64,000 bases of DNA, taken from NCBI GenBank assembly GCA_026873275.1, contig JANTUC010000008.1, forward strand, positions 1,364,001-1,428,000. Reading direction: 5' to 3'. How positions within the stretch are numbered: position 1 is the stretch's first letter; every line of letters starts with the position of its first letter. Origin of the DNA: Pseudopithomyces maydicus (Eukaryota; Ascomycota; Dothideomycetes; Pleosporales; Didymosphaeriaceae). A program made the translations under genes and the position numbers. A model generated the notes under the pieces. The model was not told where the DNA came from. It made no database searches and saw only the letters and a program-made list of their open reading frames with translations. Shown one piece after another: positions 11,361 to 22,234 of the stretch.

Positions 11361-12083
11361 ATGGCGAAGAAGGCGCTTCCGAAGGATCAGATTGTCAAGC
11401 TCATCGTCGGTGCGGGACAGGCAAGTCCCTCACCGCCCGTGGGTCCTGCGCTAGGTTCCAAGGGTGTGAAGAGTATGGATTTCTGTAAGGTCAGTTACTC
11501 TCAATTCCTAAGCGGAATATGTTTTCCCATCGAAAAGAGATCGAAGATCCATAAAACTCGCGCGCTCTTCATAGCTCTTTACCTGCCTCGCAATGATTCC
11601 CATGTTCCGGGAGACGTGAATCTCTCGCGTTTCCATCGCAACTACCTTTCAGACCCAAACTGACCACTTTCCCTATAGGAATTCAACGCCCGCACAGCGC
11701 ACTATATCACCGGCACTCCCATCCCCGCCCGCATCACCGTGCGCCCAGACCGCTCCTTCGTCTTCTCCCTGCGCACCCCGCCCACCGCCACGCTCCTCCT
11801 CACCGCCGCCGGCGCGCCGCTCATCAAGTCGAAAATCAGAGGCGCCGGAAACGTCCCCGGGCCGATGAACAACCACGAGGGAAACAAGGGCAAGACGAGC
11901 ACGAGCTCTCCTACGAATGGAAATGCGGTCAAGGGAACGATTGGAACGATCAGCTTGAAGCATGTTTATGAGATTGCGAAGATTAAGCACTCGGAGGGGA
12001 GGCTGTCTGGGTTGGGCTTGGAAGGGTTGGCGAGGAGTATTGTGGGGCAGGCGGGGAGCTTGGGAGTGGTTGTTGTGCCGTGA
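11361..12083 (+). CDS. mitochondrial large ribosomal subunit protein uL11m
   Basis: Exon 1 (11361-11489) and exon 2 (11679-12083) flank a 189-nt intron, long for this window, giving 177 aa. The N-terminal domain has the classic L11 segment IVKLIVGAGQASPSPPVGPALGSKG. The C-terminal rRNA-binding domain includes ITVRPDRSFVFSLRTPP, a Ser/Asn-rich insertion, then TISLKHVYEIAKIKHS and GLARSIVGQAGSLGVVVV. uL11m forms the base of the GTPase-associated stalk in the mitoribosome. In S. cerevisiae the orthologue is MRPL19. The start MAKKALPKDQ is the first ATG after stops in frame. Confidence 0.93.
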
Positions 12084-13050
12084 GGGGATGATATGTGGAG
12101 GAATGGGGGGATGATGCCCGTCTTGAGATTTGCGATTGAGAAGATAGGGAGCGAAGGGTGTGTACGGTATCGAAGAAGAGCATGTGAAACGACACGAGGG
12201 TGCTTGTAAATTATTGTCGAAGCGCGCTTGCATGGTCTGGAGTTCAATGCAAAGGGATAGGACTGGGGAAGAGGGACCGAAGGAATACCCGCGTTGTATA
12301 TGTGGTGTAAGAGATAAATGTAAAATATTTCGGATATCAGAACATTTCCACTGTATCATGCCACTATTATTCGGTTTCCATGTGCATGACTGGGAAGCTT
12401 GTGAACCCTAGCACAGCCGACGGTGTTCTATTTCGTGGATCGACTGGATACTCGGTACATTCTCAAGATGCAATGACGTCGTAGTATGTCACTAAAAGCC
12501 ATGAAAATTACATACTGAAGCGTTTCAACATCACGGAGAACAATGTAAACACCGAGGATGGACTTCATAATTCTCAATTATGTAGAGTGCTATGGTACGA
12601 GACCCTGAGGTCTTTTCAACACCTGCAGGCTTGGACTTGACCGCACTTTGGTCTAGCCCATAACTTTAAGCCCCTGTTTCCATTGCACTATAATATTCTC
12701 GGGTTGGATAAACTGATTTGTACGGTCCTCTCCAAAGGACCGTAAACTAATACCATCCATCCTGTTCCGTTTGAAGCTATATCACAACAGTAAGTATGGC
12801 AAAATCCAATATAAAACACGTAATTTAGGAATGAACCTGTAGCAATGCAACCAGTGTGCAACACCACTTACCCAAAGGGGACCCGTTGTCCCAGGTATCC
12901 ATCATCTCAGGTTCGCAGACATGTGTTCGGAGGGCTTTTGCTGTCATACTTTGCCTCCGTCTTTCCCTATCATAGCACCTGGACATTACCACCATCCGAA
13001 AACCGTGATGAACACAGCCACCGACGTTAGCAGATCAACCCGAAGCCATT
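12084..13050. other. intergenic region between convergent uL11m and PRP6
   Basis: About 970 bp between two convergent genes. Only short open frames without family resemblance or paired splice sites are present. I see no RNA gene or repeat. Confidence 0.5.
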
Positions 13051-15965
13051 TTACGAGGCCTCCGCAGCAGCGATCTTCAGCAAATCCCCAATATTCTTGC
13101 GGAAATTCTTCGGATCCTTCTTCACACGTTGCCAAATCTCTCCATGCCGGGGTTCCGCACCAATGCACCTCTCGATAGCCTCAGCTTTCTTCTCTTCAGT
13201 GCCATGCTGCTCCAGAAACCGGAAGTACCACACCCAACCGTCGCCAAAATCCGGGTCCAGCACAATAGCCTTGGTGAACCACGTCAATGCTTTATCTAAG
13301 CGACGTTCAGACCAGAAGATACGCGCCACAACGACAAAGAGCAGTGGATCCTTTTCAACCTTTTTGATGGCCTCCAGGGCACGAGACTTGCGTTGAGTAC
13401 GGGGTTCGAGGTGCATGATCTTCTCTGCCCAGAGAAGACCAGATGTCGGACACTCTTGCAATGCTGCCGCCATGATCTTCTGGGCGGCGGAAATGTTGTT
13501 CTGACGGCGCTCGAGGCGGACCGCTTCAACAAGGAGGGTGTCGGTCTTGGGGTTTTGCTGCCGACCACGGTCAAGCGTGGAGCGCGCTTTGACGATGGCG
13601 CCGGCCTTTTCTTGGATGCGGGATAGGAGGACGTAGAGAACTGGCGACTTAGGCGAGACGCGGGTGCCGATTGAGTATGCTTCTTGAGCTTCCTTGAGCT
13701 TGGACATCAACTCGTAAATCTGGCCTTTAATGGCGTGGAGTTTCCATGAGGATGGCCATGTCTGCAAACCCTGATTGACAATGTCTAGCGCATCCTCGTA
13801 GCCGCCCAGCTCGCGCTCTAGCACAGCAGCTTTCATAAAGATACGGTCTGTAGCAGCGGTCTGTCGGGCAGTTTGAAGGAAGTTACGGGCTTGCTCGTAA
13901 TTCTCATCGTCCACCTCAAAATCGACTGCACGAGTGTAGAGATTCTCGTTACCAGGGAGTTGCTCGAAACTTCTACGCAGTACCTCCCTGGCACCGTGGC
14001 CGTCGCCAGTTGCATACATTTCTCGTGCATACATCAACCAAAGGGATTCCGATGTTGAGCATGCATTGACTGCACGCTCCAAGATCTTCAGCAAGCTTTC
14101 TGTAGTGCCGTGGTTTTTCTCTAGTTCAGCAGACGCATGCCAGACTGTGGTGCTAGTCGGAAACTTGGTGACAGCATGGTCGAGAATAGCCCGTGCAGTT
14201 TTGTATCGTCCTCGAGCCTGGGAGTTCTTGGCATCTTCTAGCCACACATCCCTTCGATCATCGTCTTCATCGAGCTTCCACCCAATTGTATTTTTGATGA
14301 TGGCGCTGGCAGTGCTGATATCGCCCTCCTCTTCACAGGTTTCAGCATGCGTTATCCAATCTTCTCTACTCGGCATTGCATTTTTCTTTTTCAAGCCTTT
14401 GACTGCACGTTCCATGACCCTGTCGCAATTTTCAGCCATGCCAAGCTCTTCCTGAAGGCGGCAAGCATGCACCCAAATAGCCCAACTTGTCGGAATGGCG
14501 ATGTGGGCTGCGTTGAGAATTTGCTGAGCCTCTTCCGGTCCGCTAACTCGTGCGTATGATATCCACAGCTCTTCTGAGAGCTTCACGGTGTCGGTGGCCT
14601 TGGCAAACAGTAGCTTGACGCTCTCGATGTCTTCCGTATCATTGATGAGGGTCTTCCAGAGTTCGACAGATTGCGGGTTGTGGTCCAGAGCTTGACGGGT
14701 AACCTTTTTTCGTGCCGCGGGTGTCTGCTCGAGATCGATTGCAGCTTGCCACAATTTGATAGCCTTCGGGTTCTGCTTGATTCCCGAAGCCGCTATGATT
14801 TTCGCATTGTGCAAGTTTTCCTTGTTTAGACGAATCGCTTCTTCCCATACAACGATAGATTTGGGACACATGTCACAACCCTTTTGTATGACCTTTTTGG
14901 CTGTGTGAATCTTACCAGCAACTTCTTCCAACCGAGCAAGAGCAACATAACCAGGGCCATTTTGCACGTTCGTCTTCACCGCAGATTCTAGCAGAACGCG
15001 CGCGCGGTTGATGTCTTCTACGGGCACTTCCTCTCCCATTGCCTGCTTCTTGTCGAGTGCGGTGATGTAGCCGCGCGGGTCCACCGATGTCGACGTACCG
15101 GAAGTAGCAACAGATTGTGTACCCGCCCCGTTCGCACCTGAATTTGCCGCCGAATCGAGCCGTACTTGGAGTGCGGATTTCTGTGCAGCACCGATGGACG
15201 CAAAATTCGTGATTGTACCTCCGCCATCGTCCGTAGATATCGATGTCTGTAGTTCGCCCCCGGATTGCGCAGCTTGAATGACGCTGTCGGGTACTGCATA
15301 CGATCGTGCATTTGCCATACGTGCCTCGCGTGCGCGCTTCGCTTTGCCGGTCATGTCTCCAACTTCAGGTAATGCGGCCCACTCTTCTTCCGACACATTT
15401 CCAAGTGCCCGCTTCAGGTCGGCGAATTGTAATTGGATCTTCGGGTTGTTCTTTTCGTAATCTTCGCGTTCTTTCTTCTCGCGTTCTTCCCTAGACGTCG
15501 GACATAAGTCAGTATCTGCCCGGACGCTGTTAACGAAGAATACCTAAAGGATTCAAATATGTCGGAAGTGCTGGGACAATATGAAACTGGAGGTACCGAC
15601 CTTCTTGCGCGCCGCCGTCTGTCCATCTTCTCGTCCACATCTTGGTATATCCGGTCCGCTTCGTCGTCTTCCTTGTCGTAATTCATGCCACTTGAGAACA
15701 AGCCGACCTCGTTGTCGGGGTCTTGGAATCGCTCTTCTTCCTCGTCTTCCTCTTGCTTTTTCTCTACGACACCGTACGCCGATGGGGCGGCCTGGCCCAA
15801 GGAAGCTGCGCGCTTTGCCAACATTTCCTTCATTTGCTCCTCCGAAGGGCCCTCGCGTGCAGGTCCGAGATCACTTCGCGTCGTGAAGCCTGTTGCGCCA
15901 CGCCCGAGACCTGCGACATAGTTCTCGGGCGCGGGCATGGACAAGAAGTCCCGTCGGCCGCTCAT
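13051..15965 (-). CDS. PRP6: pre-mRNA splicing factor Prp6 (U4/U6.U5 tri-snRNP)
   Basis: Exon 1 (15965-15601) and exon 2 (15490-13051) join over a 110-nt intron in phase 2, giving 934 aa. Prp6 bridges U5 and U4/U6 in the tri-snRNP. The PRP1_N domain is clear: FLSMPAPENYVAGLGRGATG, FTTRSDLGPARE, DPDNEVGLFSSG, DKEDDEADRIYQDVDEKMD, and after the intron NNPKIQLQFADLKRAL and EEEWAALPEVGDMTGK. From about residue 280 onward it is an array of HAT/TPR-type helical repeats (for example SIVVWEEAIRL, AIKLWQAAIDLEQ, SVELWKTLIND, TSGLLWAEKIMHLEPR). The intron donor is GTCGGT, weaker than most here, but phase and homology leave no alternative. It ends EASTAG-like at 13051 with a normal stop. Confidence 0.94.
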
Positions 15966-16812
15966 TGTGGGCAACTTCCGTGTCGCAAGGTCGTGAAATG
16001 GTCTATGTACGTGATATCGCGTGGGTGAGGTTGAGGTGGTGAGGACTTTTGGTGTGAAAGATGTTTTGTAGTAGACGCAGAATATAGTAGGCGGCAAGCT
16101 CAACGTTGGAACCTTACCTACTAGAGTGATCACGTGCGGCTACCTGGTCCACGGTCCACTCCACGGTCCACTCCACTCCACTGCTAGTGTGCAAACGCGT
16201 AGCTAGTCCTAATACGGTAAATTACTATTCTGCACTCACCTAGTTCGTCAACACTTGAAAAAAGAGTCACAGTAAAGTAGGTATTATAGCTTCTGCCATT
16301 AGTCACCCGCCAGTACAATTGTCTGCCCGTCACATCCACCCATTTAGAGAGCCTTGCGGATTGAAGCAATGGCTTGAAGACCTGATGATAACATATGCCT
16401 ATTAGCTCTCTATTTCAAGAGCGAGAGAGAGCTCAGTTTGGTTATGAATCACTAATCAACGCGTATGTAGACATCAGAATCCAATCTGCCTAGACATAAT
16501 TGCTTTCGCGCATCCACATTTTTCCCTTGTATCTTGACACCATGTTGACCGTATTACAATTACAATAAAAAAATATCTGACAGGGGGTATGTACTGGAGT
16601 GCCAAGCAGACAGCAGTGCGTTCGCTGAGCTCATATGCCGGTGGAAATCTCCCAAAAACGTAAGTACCATGACCTCGTCAAAAAGCCTACCACCCGTATT
16701 GCAATGAGAAATGCAGAAGATGAATGCATGGATTCGAAGGTCAATGCGACCAGCCAAAGCCGATGAATTCTATTATCGTGGTATGCCGCACACGTATTCA
16801 TACATGGTATTT
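15966..16812. other. PRP6 upstream region
   Basis: About 850 bp between PRP6 and the 3' end of the FlbE-like gene. It holds the GGTCCACTCCAC short tandem repeat at 16146-16182 listed separately. No gene is supported. Confidence 0.5.
16146..16182. repeat. short GGTCCACTCCAC tandem repeat
   Basis: A partial unit GGTCCAC is followed by two full GGTCCACTCCAC units and then TCCACTCCAC-like remnants. It lies about 180-220 bp upstream of the PRP6 ATG. It is a simple direct repeat; no function is evident. Confidence 0.7.
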
Positions 16813-17568
16813 TCAAGCTGTCTTCCTCGAAGCAGGTGCAGTGCCAATTGTGGCCCTCTTTGGGCTCGGCAAAGATTGTGTGGTAGGGGGTATCGGCGGT
16901 GGTGCTTCTGAGGACGCAGGCGATGGATCGGATGCTTGCAGATCCTTGACACTAGACACTGTCAGGATGTTCTAGTCGAGGCATGACTTTACGTACCTCC
17001 TTGCTTTCCTGATTATACCCATCCACTTCCTCAACCCCTTCTTCTTCCCGGCTGCATCATCTTCTGACGACTTGGCGGCGCTGCTGGGCTGGCTGATAGG
17101 GCTGATAAGGCTCGACTCGGTGTCGGTGATTTCGTCTTCATCATGGTGAGACACGGATACTCTTCTCTCCACGTCACCGTTGACCACGACAAACCATCCG
17201 ACTTTCTGTTCGGGTGCGACCCTGTCTCGCAGCTCGACCAGAGCGGTCCAGGCGGTGCTCTGCACGCCGACGCCCCGAATGTCGTCGACGTCAACGCCCA
17301 GCTTGATCTCGGTGACCTGATCGCATATGTAAGCGTACGGCTGGTCCTTGGTCGCCAGGTCGGTGGGGTCGTATTGCTCGATGAAGTGGAGGTCCGGCAG
17401 GTGGGCGAGCTGTTCTGGATACATCTTCTTGAAATTCTCGGTCAGCTGGGCGGTGGTGGCAGGTGCCATGAGCCACTCGCTGGTGCAGTCTCCGAGGTTC
17501 TGGACGATGATGTGGATGCGGATGGCGAGGCGCGGCCAGCGGAAGCCATGGACGAGCCAGGTGGGCAT
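16813..17568 (-). CDS. conserved fungal protein resembling developmental regulator FlbE
   Basis: Exon 1 (17568-16997) and exon 2 (16951-16813) give 236 aa. The first ATG is at 17568. The 45-nt intron (GTACGT donor, CTGAC branch site, GTCTAG acceptor) is supported by the exact phase; without it the protein would end at 16972 after 198 aa. The N-terminus MPTWLVHGFRWPR, then IRIHIIVQNL, FIEQYDPTDL, PYAYICDQV and KVGWFVVV, form a block conserved across filamentous ascomycetes. It resembles FlbE, an upstream activator of conidiation in Aspergillus; that link rests on my recollection of the family and is moderate. The C-terminal third is disordered: acidic/Ser-rich, a basic KKKGLRKWM patch, then Pro-rich PPPIPPT. 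Confidence 0.7.
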
Positions 17569-18383
17569 GGTCACGGTTGGGCGAGGTGGGTTTGCAGAGA
17601 AGCTGTTCGCAAGGCTGGGGGTCCGGGGCTGTAGGAGGATGTATATTGCTTATGCGCCAGGGCTCAATGGGCGCGTGTATGGCTGTCTCCGGGAGGTGGC
17701 TCTGCAGGCAAGACGGTCTCTCGGAAAATATTTGCGCACAAGTCGCACATGGTCGCTATGCAGCATAAACCCACAGTCGGGGTAGTGGCCTGGGCTCCAA
17801 CAGGATGGGCAGATGCTCGTTTCGGCACGCCCCCGCAGGCTCGGCGGGAAATGCGACGATGAGGGCATGACGTGGGAGGCCGTTGCACGGCGAGCGCCGG
17901 ACAATATGGAACCGCAGACGCAGAAGCTGCTGGGACTGCCATCGGCGCACGCAGCCCTGCGGCTGGCAGTGGGCGGCGGCAGCACAGTGGAGCGTCGATC
18001 GAGAGGCTCGTCGCAGTATGGGCGGATGCGGGAAATGGTGCCGGGGGGGGGGGCGCGTATCCCTGCCGTTCTCCAAACTTAGCGGCGCGCGGGGAAGCGC
18101 ACCAGCAGCACAGGTGAAGGTTTCCCACCCGTGGACACACACACGCCGGGCCGCGCCGTGTAGGCTGCCATGGGATAACGCTCATCTTTCACCTCGCGTC
18201 TTGCTCTCTGCGCGCCAAACACAGCCCAACCTGCTCCATCGCCGAGATGCCTCTGTAAGTCGGCGCCCGCGGCAGACTGGAAACCATCGACGGCTGACAA
18301 GCACGCAGCCACCTGCTGGGCAAGAAGGTACGCTGATAGCGGCATAGTGGCATAGCATATAGCCAGGCGCCGCATAGCATAAC
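17569..18383. other. divergent promoter region with a G11 run
   Basis: About 815 bp between two divergent genes. It is GC-rich, so long but mutually overlapping open frames occur on both strands (17664-18185 minus, 17883-18347 plus); none has an ATG in good context or family motifs. An 11-base G run lies at 18043-18053. Confidence 0.5.
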
Positions 18384-19558
18384 ATGGCGTTGCCCGTGGG
18401 CACGCCGCGTGGTCGCCGTGTCGCTAACAACCGCCAGTCATGGAACGTCTACAATGCCGACAACATCGCCCGCGTCAAGGCCGACGAGGCCGCCGCCGCC
18501 CAGCGTGAAGCTGCCCGTGAGCAGCGCATGCAGGAGGTCGACGCCGCCCGCCGAGCCGCCATCCTCCGAGGCCAGACCCCGCCGCCGCTGCCTGCCGACG
18601 ACGACGAGACACACGAGGATAGCGCAAAGGGCTCCGGCCGCAGCCATGGCCACGACAGGAAGAGGAGGAGGTTGGCTGGCGAAGATGATACCGACAGGGA
18701 CATCCGCGTAGCAGCCTCCCATCGCGACCGCCAGGGCGACGCCGAATTGGCAGAACTGCGTCTCGTGAAGCTGAGAAAGCCCACCAGCGACGCCCCGCTA
18801 ACGGACCATGCCGGCCATATCGACTTGTTCCCCGTCGACCTGAAGGAGCTGCTCAAGCGCGAGAAGAACGAAGAGGCCGAGAAAGAGAAACGCAAAGGGA
18901 GCGCGCCCTGGAGGACCAGTACACAATGCGCCTCTCCAACGCAGCCGGTCGGGGAGGTGAGGCTCAGCAGCCGTGGTATGCATCCGGTCTGAAGAAGACG
19001 GAAGGACCCACTGCTTCTCGCGACCAAGCGATTGCGTTCCCAACCCTCGAGAACAAGGATGTGTGGGGCAACGAGGATCCGCTACGGAAGGAGAGAGAGC
19101 AGGCGCGTATCACGTCGAACGATCCCCTCGCGCTTATGCAACAGGCTCAGGTACAGCTCAAGAAGTCGAAAGAGATCAAGAAGAAGCTGGCAGAAGAGCG
19201 AGAGCGCGAGCTGATGGAGTTGAGAGCGGCCCAGGAGCGATCTGATCGTCGTGAGAGGCATGTCAAGAGGAAGAAGCGTGTCGATGATGACGACCACCAT
19301 GGTGGTCGCGAGCGCCGTGAGAAACGGCACTCCGGATCGCATAGGCACCGGCATGGAAGCCGTGATCGTAGCCGTGATCGTAGCCGTGAACGTAGGCATG
19401 AGCAAGACGCGTCTCACCGACGTCGAGAGTCAGAGCCCAGCCGGAGCTCTGGCAAGGGTCGAGAGCGCGATCGTACCAGTCATGGGTCTTCTCATCGCCA
19501 CGGAAGGAGGTCATCGGATCGAGAGGAGCGAGCGTACGAGTACAGCTCCAGGCGTTGA
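18384..19558 (+). CDS. LENG1-like Cir_N-domain protein, RS/RD-rich tail, internal frameshift
   Basis: The N-terminus SWNVYNADNIARVKADEAAA followed by QRMQEVDAARRAAILRG is a Cir_N domain like that of LENG1-type proteins associated with splicing. The downstream half starts LEDQYTMRLSNAAG and PWYASG, both conserved, and carries a KKSKEIKKKLAEERERELMEL coiled coil. It ends in a tail rich in Arg with Asp/Ser/His (GSRDRSRDRSRERRHEQD), typical of nuclear splicing proteins. The halves are in different frames: the first would stop near 18992, the second opens from about 18880. One extra base near AAAGGG at 18894-18899 joins them to 391 aa. No GT/AG intron fits there. The protein probably works in the nucleus with the spliceosome. 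Confidence is high for the family, moderate for the exact join. Confidence 0.75.
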
Positions 19559-20185
19559 GCATACGCAAACCTGCAAGTCCATCCTGCATCAGGCTTTCAT
19601 ACCACGCAAGCCAACAGTCTACACTAATTAATTCGTAATCCCAATACCCTTTCTTATCATTGCATGATCACTCTCGCATTTTTCGTGTCTCCGTTTCTCC
19701 AGTATAATCGAGCTATCCATAAGAGGTAATCCCCGCTAGCTCGGTGGAAAATGCTGAGGTGGTTGACCTCTAGGCTCCCTTATCTTTCGCGTTTTTCACA
19801 GCCTTTTCTAGAAAGATCTGCTAACCCCATGTTCCGAGCTGTAACTCCGCCTGTCACGCTCACACTATCGTATACCGAACCTAAAATGAAAGCTAAAAAC
19901 CGTCCCGATCTGGTAGCAGTCGCTAGGGTATCCGAACACGCAGGGATGTCGAGTCTGCGTGCATGACGCGCACCAAGCTAGAGCTCCATGTCAGCCCCAC
20001 CGAGGGGCATTTTCCTCGGTAGTGGTGTATACGGCGAGAGTCCGGCAAAGATGTATAAAGTGCAGCTATAGATGACGTTGCATCGCTGTTCAGTACGTTG
20101 ATCGCAAACCTCCTTGTCCCTCCACCGAGCCTTTTCATACATTTTCAACACTCCGCCTACAACATATCATCGCTATCATACTAAG
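19559..20185. other. intergenic, no gene seen
   Basis: About 630 bp between the Cir_N gene and the dienelactone hydrolase gene on the same strand. No supported coding frame, tRNA or repeat was found. Confidence 0.5.
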
Positions 20186-21083
20186 ATGGCTTCTAACCCC
20201 CCGGACGCTGCTGTGCTATTGGCGTCAAGCACGAGGGCCAGGCCCAGGGCGAGGTCAAGAAGATTGGCGATGGTACGAAGAACACGCTCAATTCGTTCGG
20301 ACCAGCGAACAAATCGCTAACCTGAGCAGTCCGCACATACTTTGCCTACCCCGAGGACAAGTCCACCCAGAATGCCATCATAATCCTCAGCGACATCCTC
20401 GGCATGGACTTCATCAACGTGCAGCTCGTCGCCGACCAGTTCGCAGCCAACGGATACTTCACCGTCGTCCCCGATCTGTTCAACGGCAACGTCGTGCCCG
20501 TCAACCCGCCGAAGGACTACGACCTCATGAAGTGGGTGCAGAACGAGATGCCCCAGGTCCCCAAGGTGGACCCTATCGTGGAGAGCGTCATCAAGCACCT
20601 GCGTGGGGAATTGGGTGTGAAGAGGCTGGGTGGTGTGGGATACTGCTTTGGCGGAAAGTACGTCTGCAGATGGTTGAAGGAGGGTAGCTTGGACGTGGGT
20701 TACACCGCGCATCCGAGTTTCGTAGATGCGGAGGAGTTGAAAGCCATCAAGGGACCTTTGAGCATCTCTGCTGCTGGTAAGTTCATGCATTTTTCATCAC
20801 TGCAGTTGCACGGGAAAGGGTGGCATCGAATATTATAGAAACGATGTGGTATAGTAGAGCTAACGTCAACCTAGAAACCGATAACATCTTCCCTGCCCCC
20901 AAGCGTCGCGAGTCTGAGGACATCCTCCAAAAGTTGGACGTCCCCTATCAACTCAACCTTTTCTCCGACGTCGAGCACGGATTCGCCGTCCGCGCCGATC
21001 TGTCCAAGAAGCCGGCAAAGTTTGCGAAGGAACAGGCGTTCCTGCAAGCTGTGGCTTGGTTTGAAGAGTACTTGAAGCAGTAG
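20186..21083 (+). CDS. dienelactone hydrolase family protein, frameshifted in exon 1
   Basis: Exons are 20186-20272, 20330-20776 and 20875-21083 (introns 57 and 98 nt). This is an alpha/beta hydrolase of the carboxymethylenebutenolidase type; yeast Aim2 is a relative. The nucleophile elbow is GVGYCFGGKY with Cys at about residue 135, the histidine motif is VEHGFAVR, and FAANGYFTVVPDLFNG is the usual strand-loop block. Exon 1 opens with MASNPP, but the frame then departs: the conserved CCAIGVKHEGQAQGEVKKIG lies one frame over. One more C in the C6 run at 20197-20202 would restore a 247-aa enzyme of normal size. As written the protein would be nonsense after residue 6. The physiological substrate is unknown. 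Confidence 0.85.
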
Positions 21084-21298
21084 GCTGAGTTGGGTATCTA
21101 TAAAGGGTATTTCCTCCGTTCGAGGCATCGCGCATAGTAGCCCTTCCAATAATGAACAATAACGACATAAAAAAAGCCTCGCACACATATTGAAGTCCAC
21201 CCCCATGACATTATACATTGCTCATTTCCACGTTCTCCATCCGTCAGTTCTATACACCACCATCATTCTATCCCGTCCTATCCACCAAGCCTTCGCTT

Positions 21299-21814
21299 TC
21301 AATCATTTTTCGACACCGATTCCTTCTCCTTGACTGCATTCTTTCTCTTCTCCTCAATCCTCTTCTCACACAAGTCTATGTATCTCATGGCACCCTTCCA
21401 AGTTCGGACCATCCCACGAACACACAGTTGTATTACGCTAATCAGAAATAAGGCAAGGATAGTAGCGATGACATATTTGAGGGGATTACAGGTGCATGGG
21501 CGGCACGTCTCCAGCTTGATAGGAGATGCTGTTGGAGCTAGGTTCGGATTTGCGATCGCGTAGGTGGCTGCCGGATGAGGCGGCATGGTGGCGGAAGCAG
21601 TGGGTAGAAACTGATGGAAAGACGATAGGATGGGGACGCCGTTGGGTGATGATGATTGGTGGTTGAAGAAGCTGTCGTGGCGTCTGGGGCGGTTGGGTTG
21701 GTCTGTAGAAGGCTGGACGTGAGGGCTGAGACAAGAATCTATAAACGCGTGAAACTCGTGCTTTCCGGTTTGCTGATGAAAACTGAAAAGGCTTGTTTGT
21801 GCCTTCCCTGTCAT
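21299..21814 (-). CDS. hypothetical single-pass membrane protein
   Basis: An unspliced frame of 171 aa starting at an ATG (21814). I recognise no family. The N-terminal half is Ser/His/Pro-rich and probably disordered. A Cys pair (CRPCTCN) precedes one hydrophobic segment (YVIATILALFLISVIQLCV), followed by a basic, Lys/Glu-rich cytoplasmic-type tail. An internal ATG at residue 77 (MPPHPAATYAIAN) would give a compact 95-aa small membrane protein and may be the real start. It is convergent with the hydrolase gene, 215 bp away. The charged tail with a membrane segment makes it more likely coding than chance, but support is thin. Confidence 0.4.
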   Translation of the reverse strand: MTGKAQTSLFSFHQQTGKHEFHAFIDSCLSPHVQPSTDQPNRPRRHDSFFNHQSSSPNGVPILSSFHQFLPTASATMPPHPAATYAIANPNLAPTASPIKLETCRPCTCNPLKYVIATILALFLISVIQLCVRGMVRTWKGAMRYIDLCEKRIEEKRKNAVKEKESVSKND

Positions 21815-22234
21815 GCGTGATGCCTTCCGCCAGTGGTTACCCGTGGTCAGATTATTTCCATGTGATTCTGCGGCAACTTGGAACCTTGGGACCTTGGAAG
21901 CATGTTTTCATTTCGGAAAGGAGAACCCCTATTTTGATATTGCAATTCTTGGGTTTTATTTCTAGCACACAAATGGAAGTGTACCTGGCGGTTCCAAAAG
22001 GACTTCCCTGAACGAATCGAACCGCAGCCTCTAGAAAGCCTCCGAGGCAAACATCTTGACCCGGCAAACTCTCTGTTAATTGGCCTTGTGAGTTAAATGT
22101 TATTTGTGATGTTCCCAAGCACTGAAATGGAATGTTAAGAAACTTTGCTCATGTGTAAATACATCACTGCTCTATGTTTAAAGAATCACAAATAATAGAA
22201 CGTCAAGCTACCCGTAAAGCCATCACTGATAGTT
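21815..22234. other. intergenic, no gene seen
   Basis: About 420 bp, moderately AT-rich, between the small membrane protein and the HET gene 3' end. Nothing else is supported. Confidence 0.45.

Noticed and set aside
17664..18347. Long open frames in the divergent promoter
   Set aside because: Same GC-rich effect, mutually overlapping on both strands, no family resemblance.
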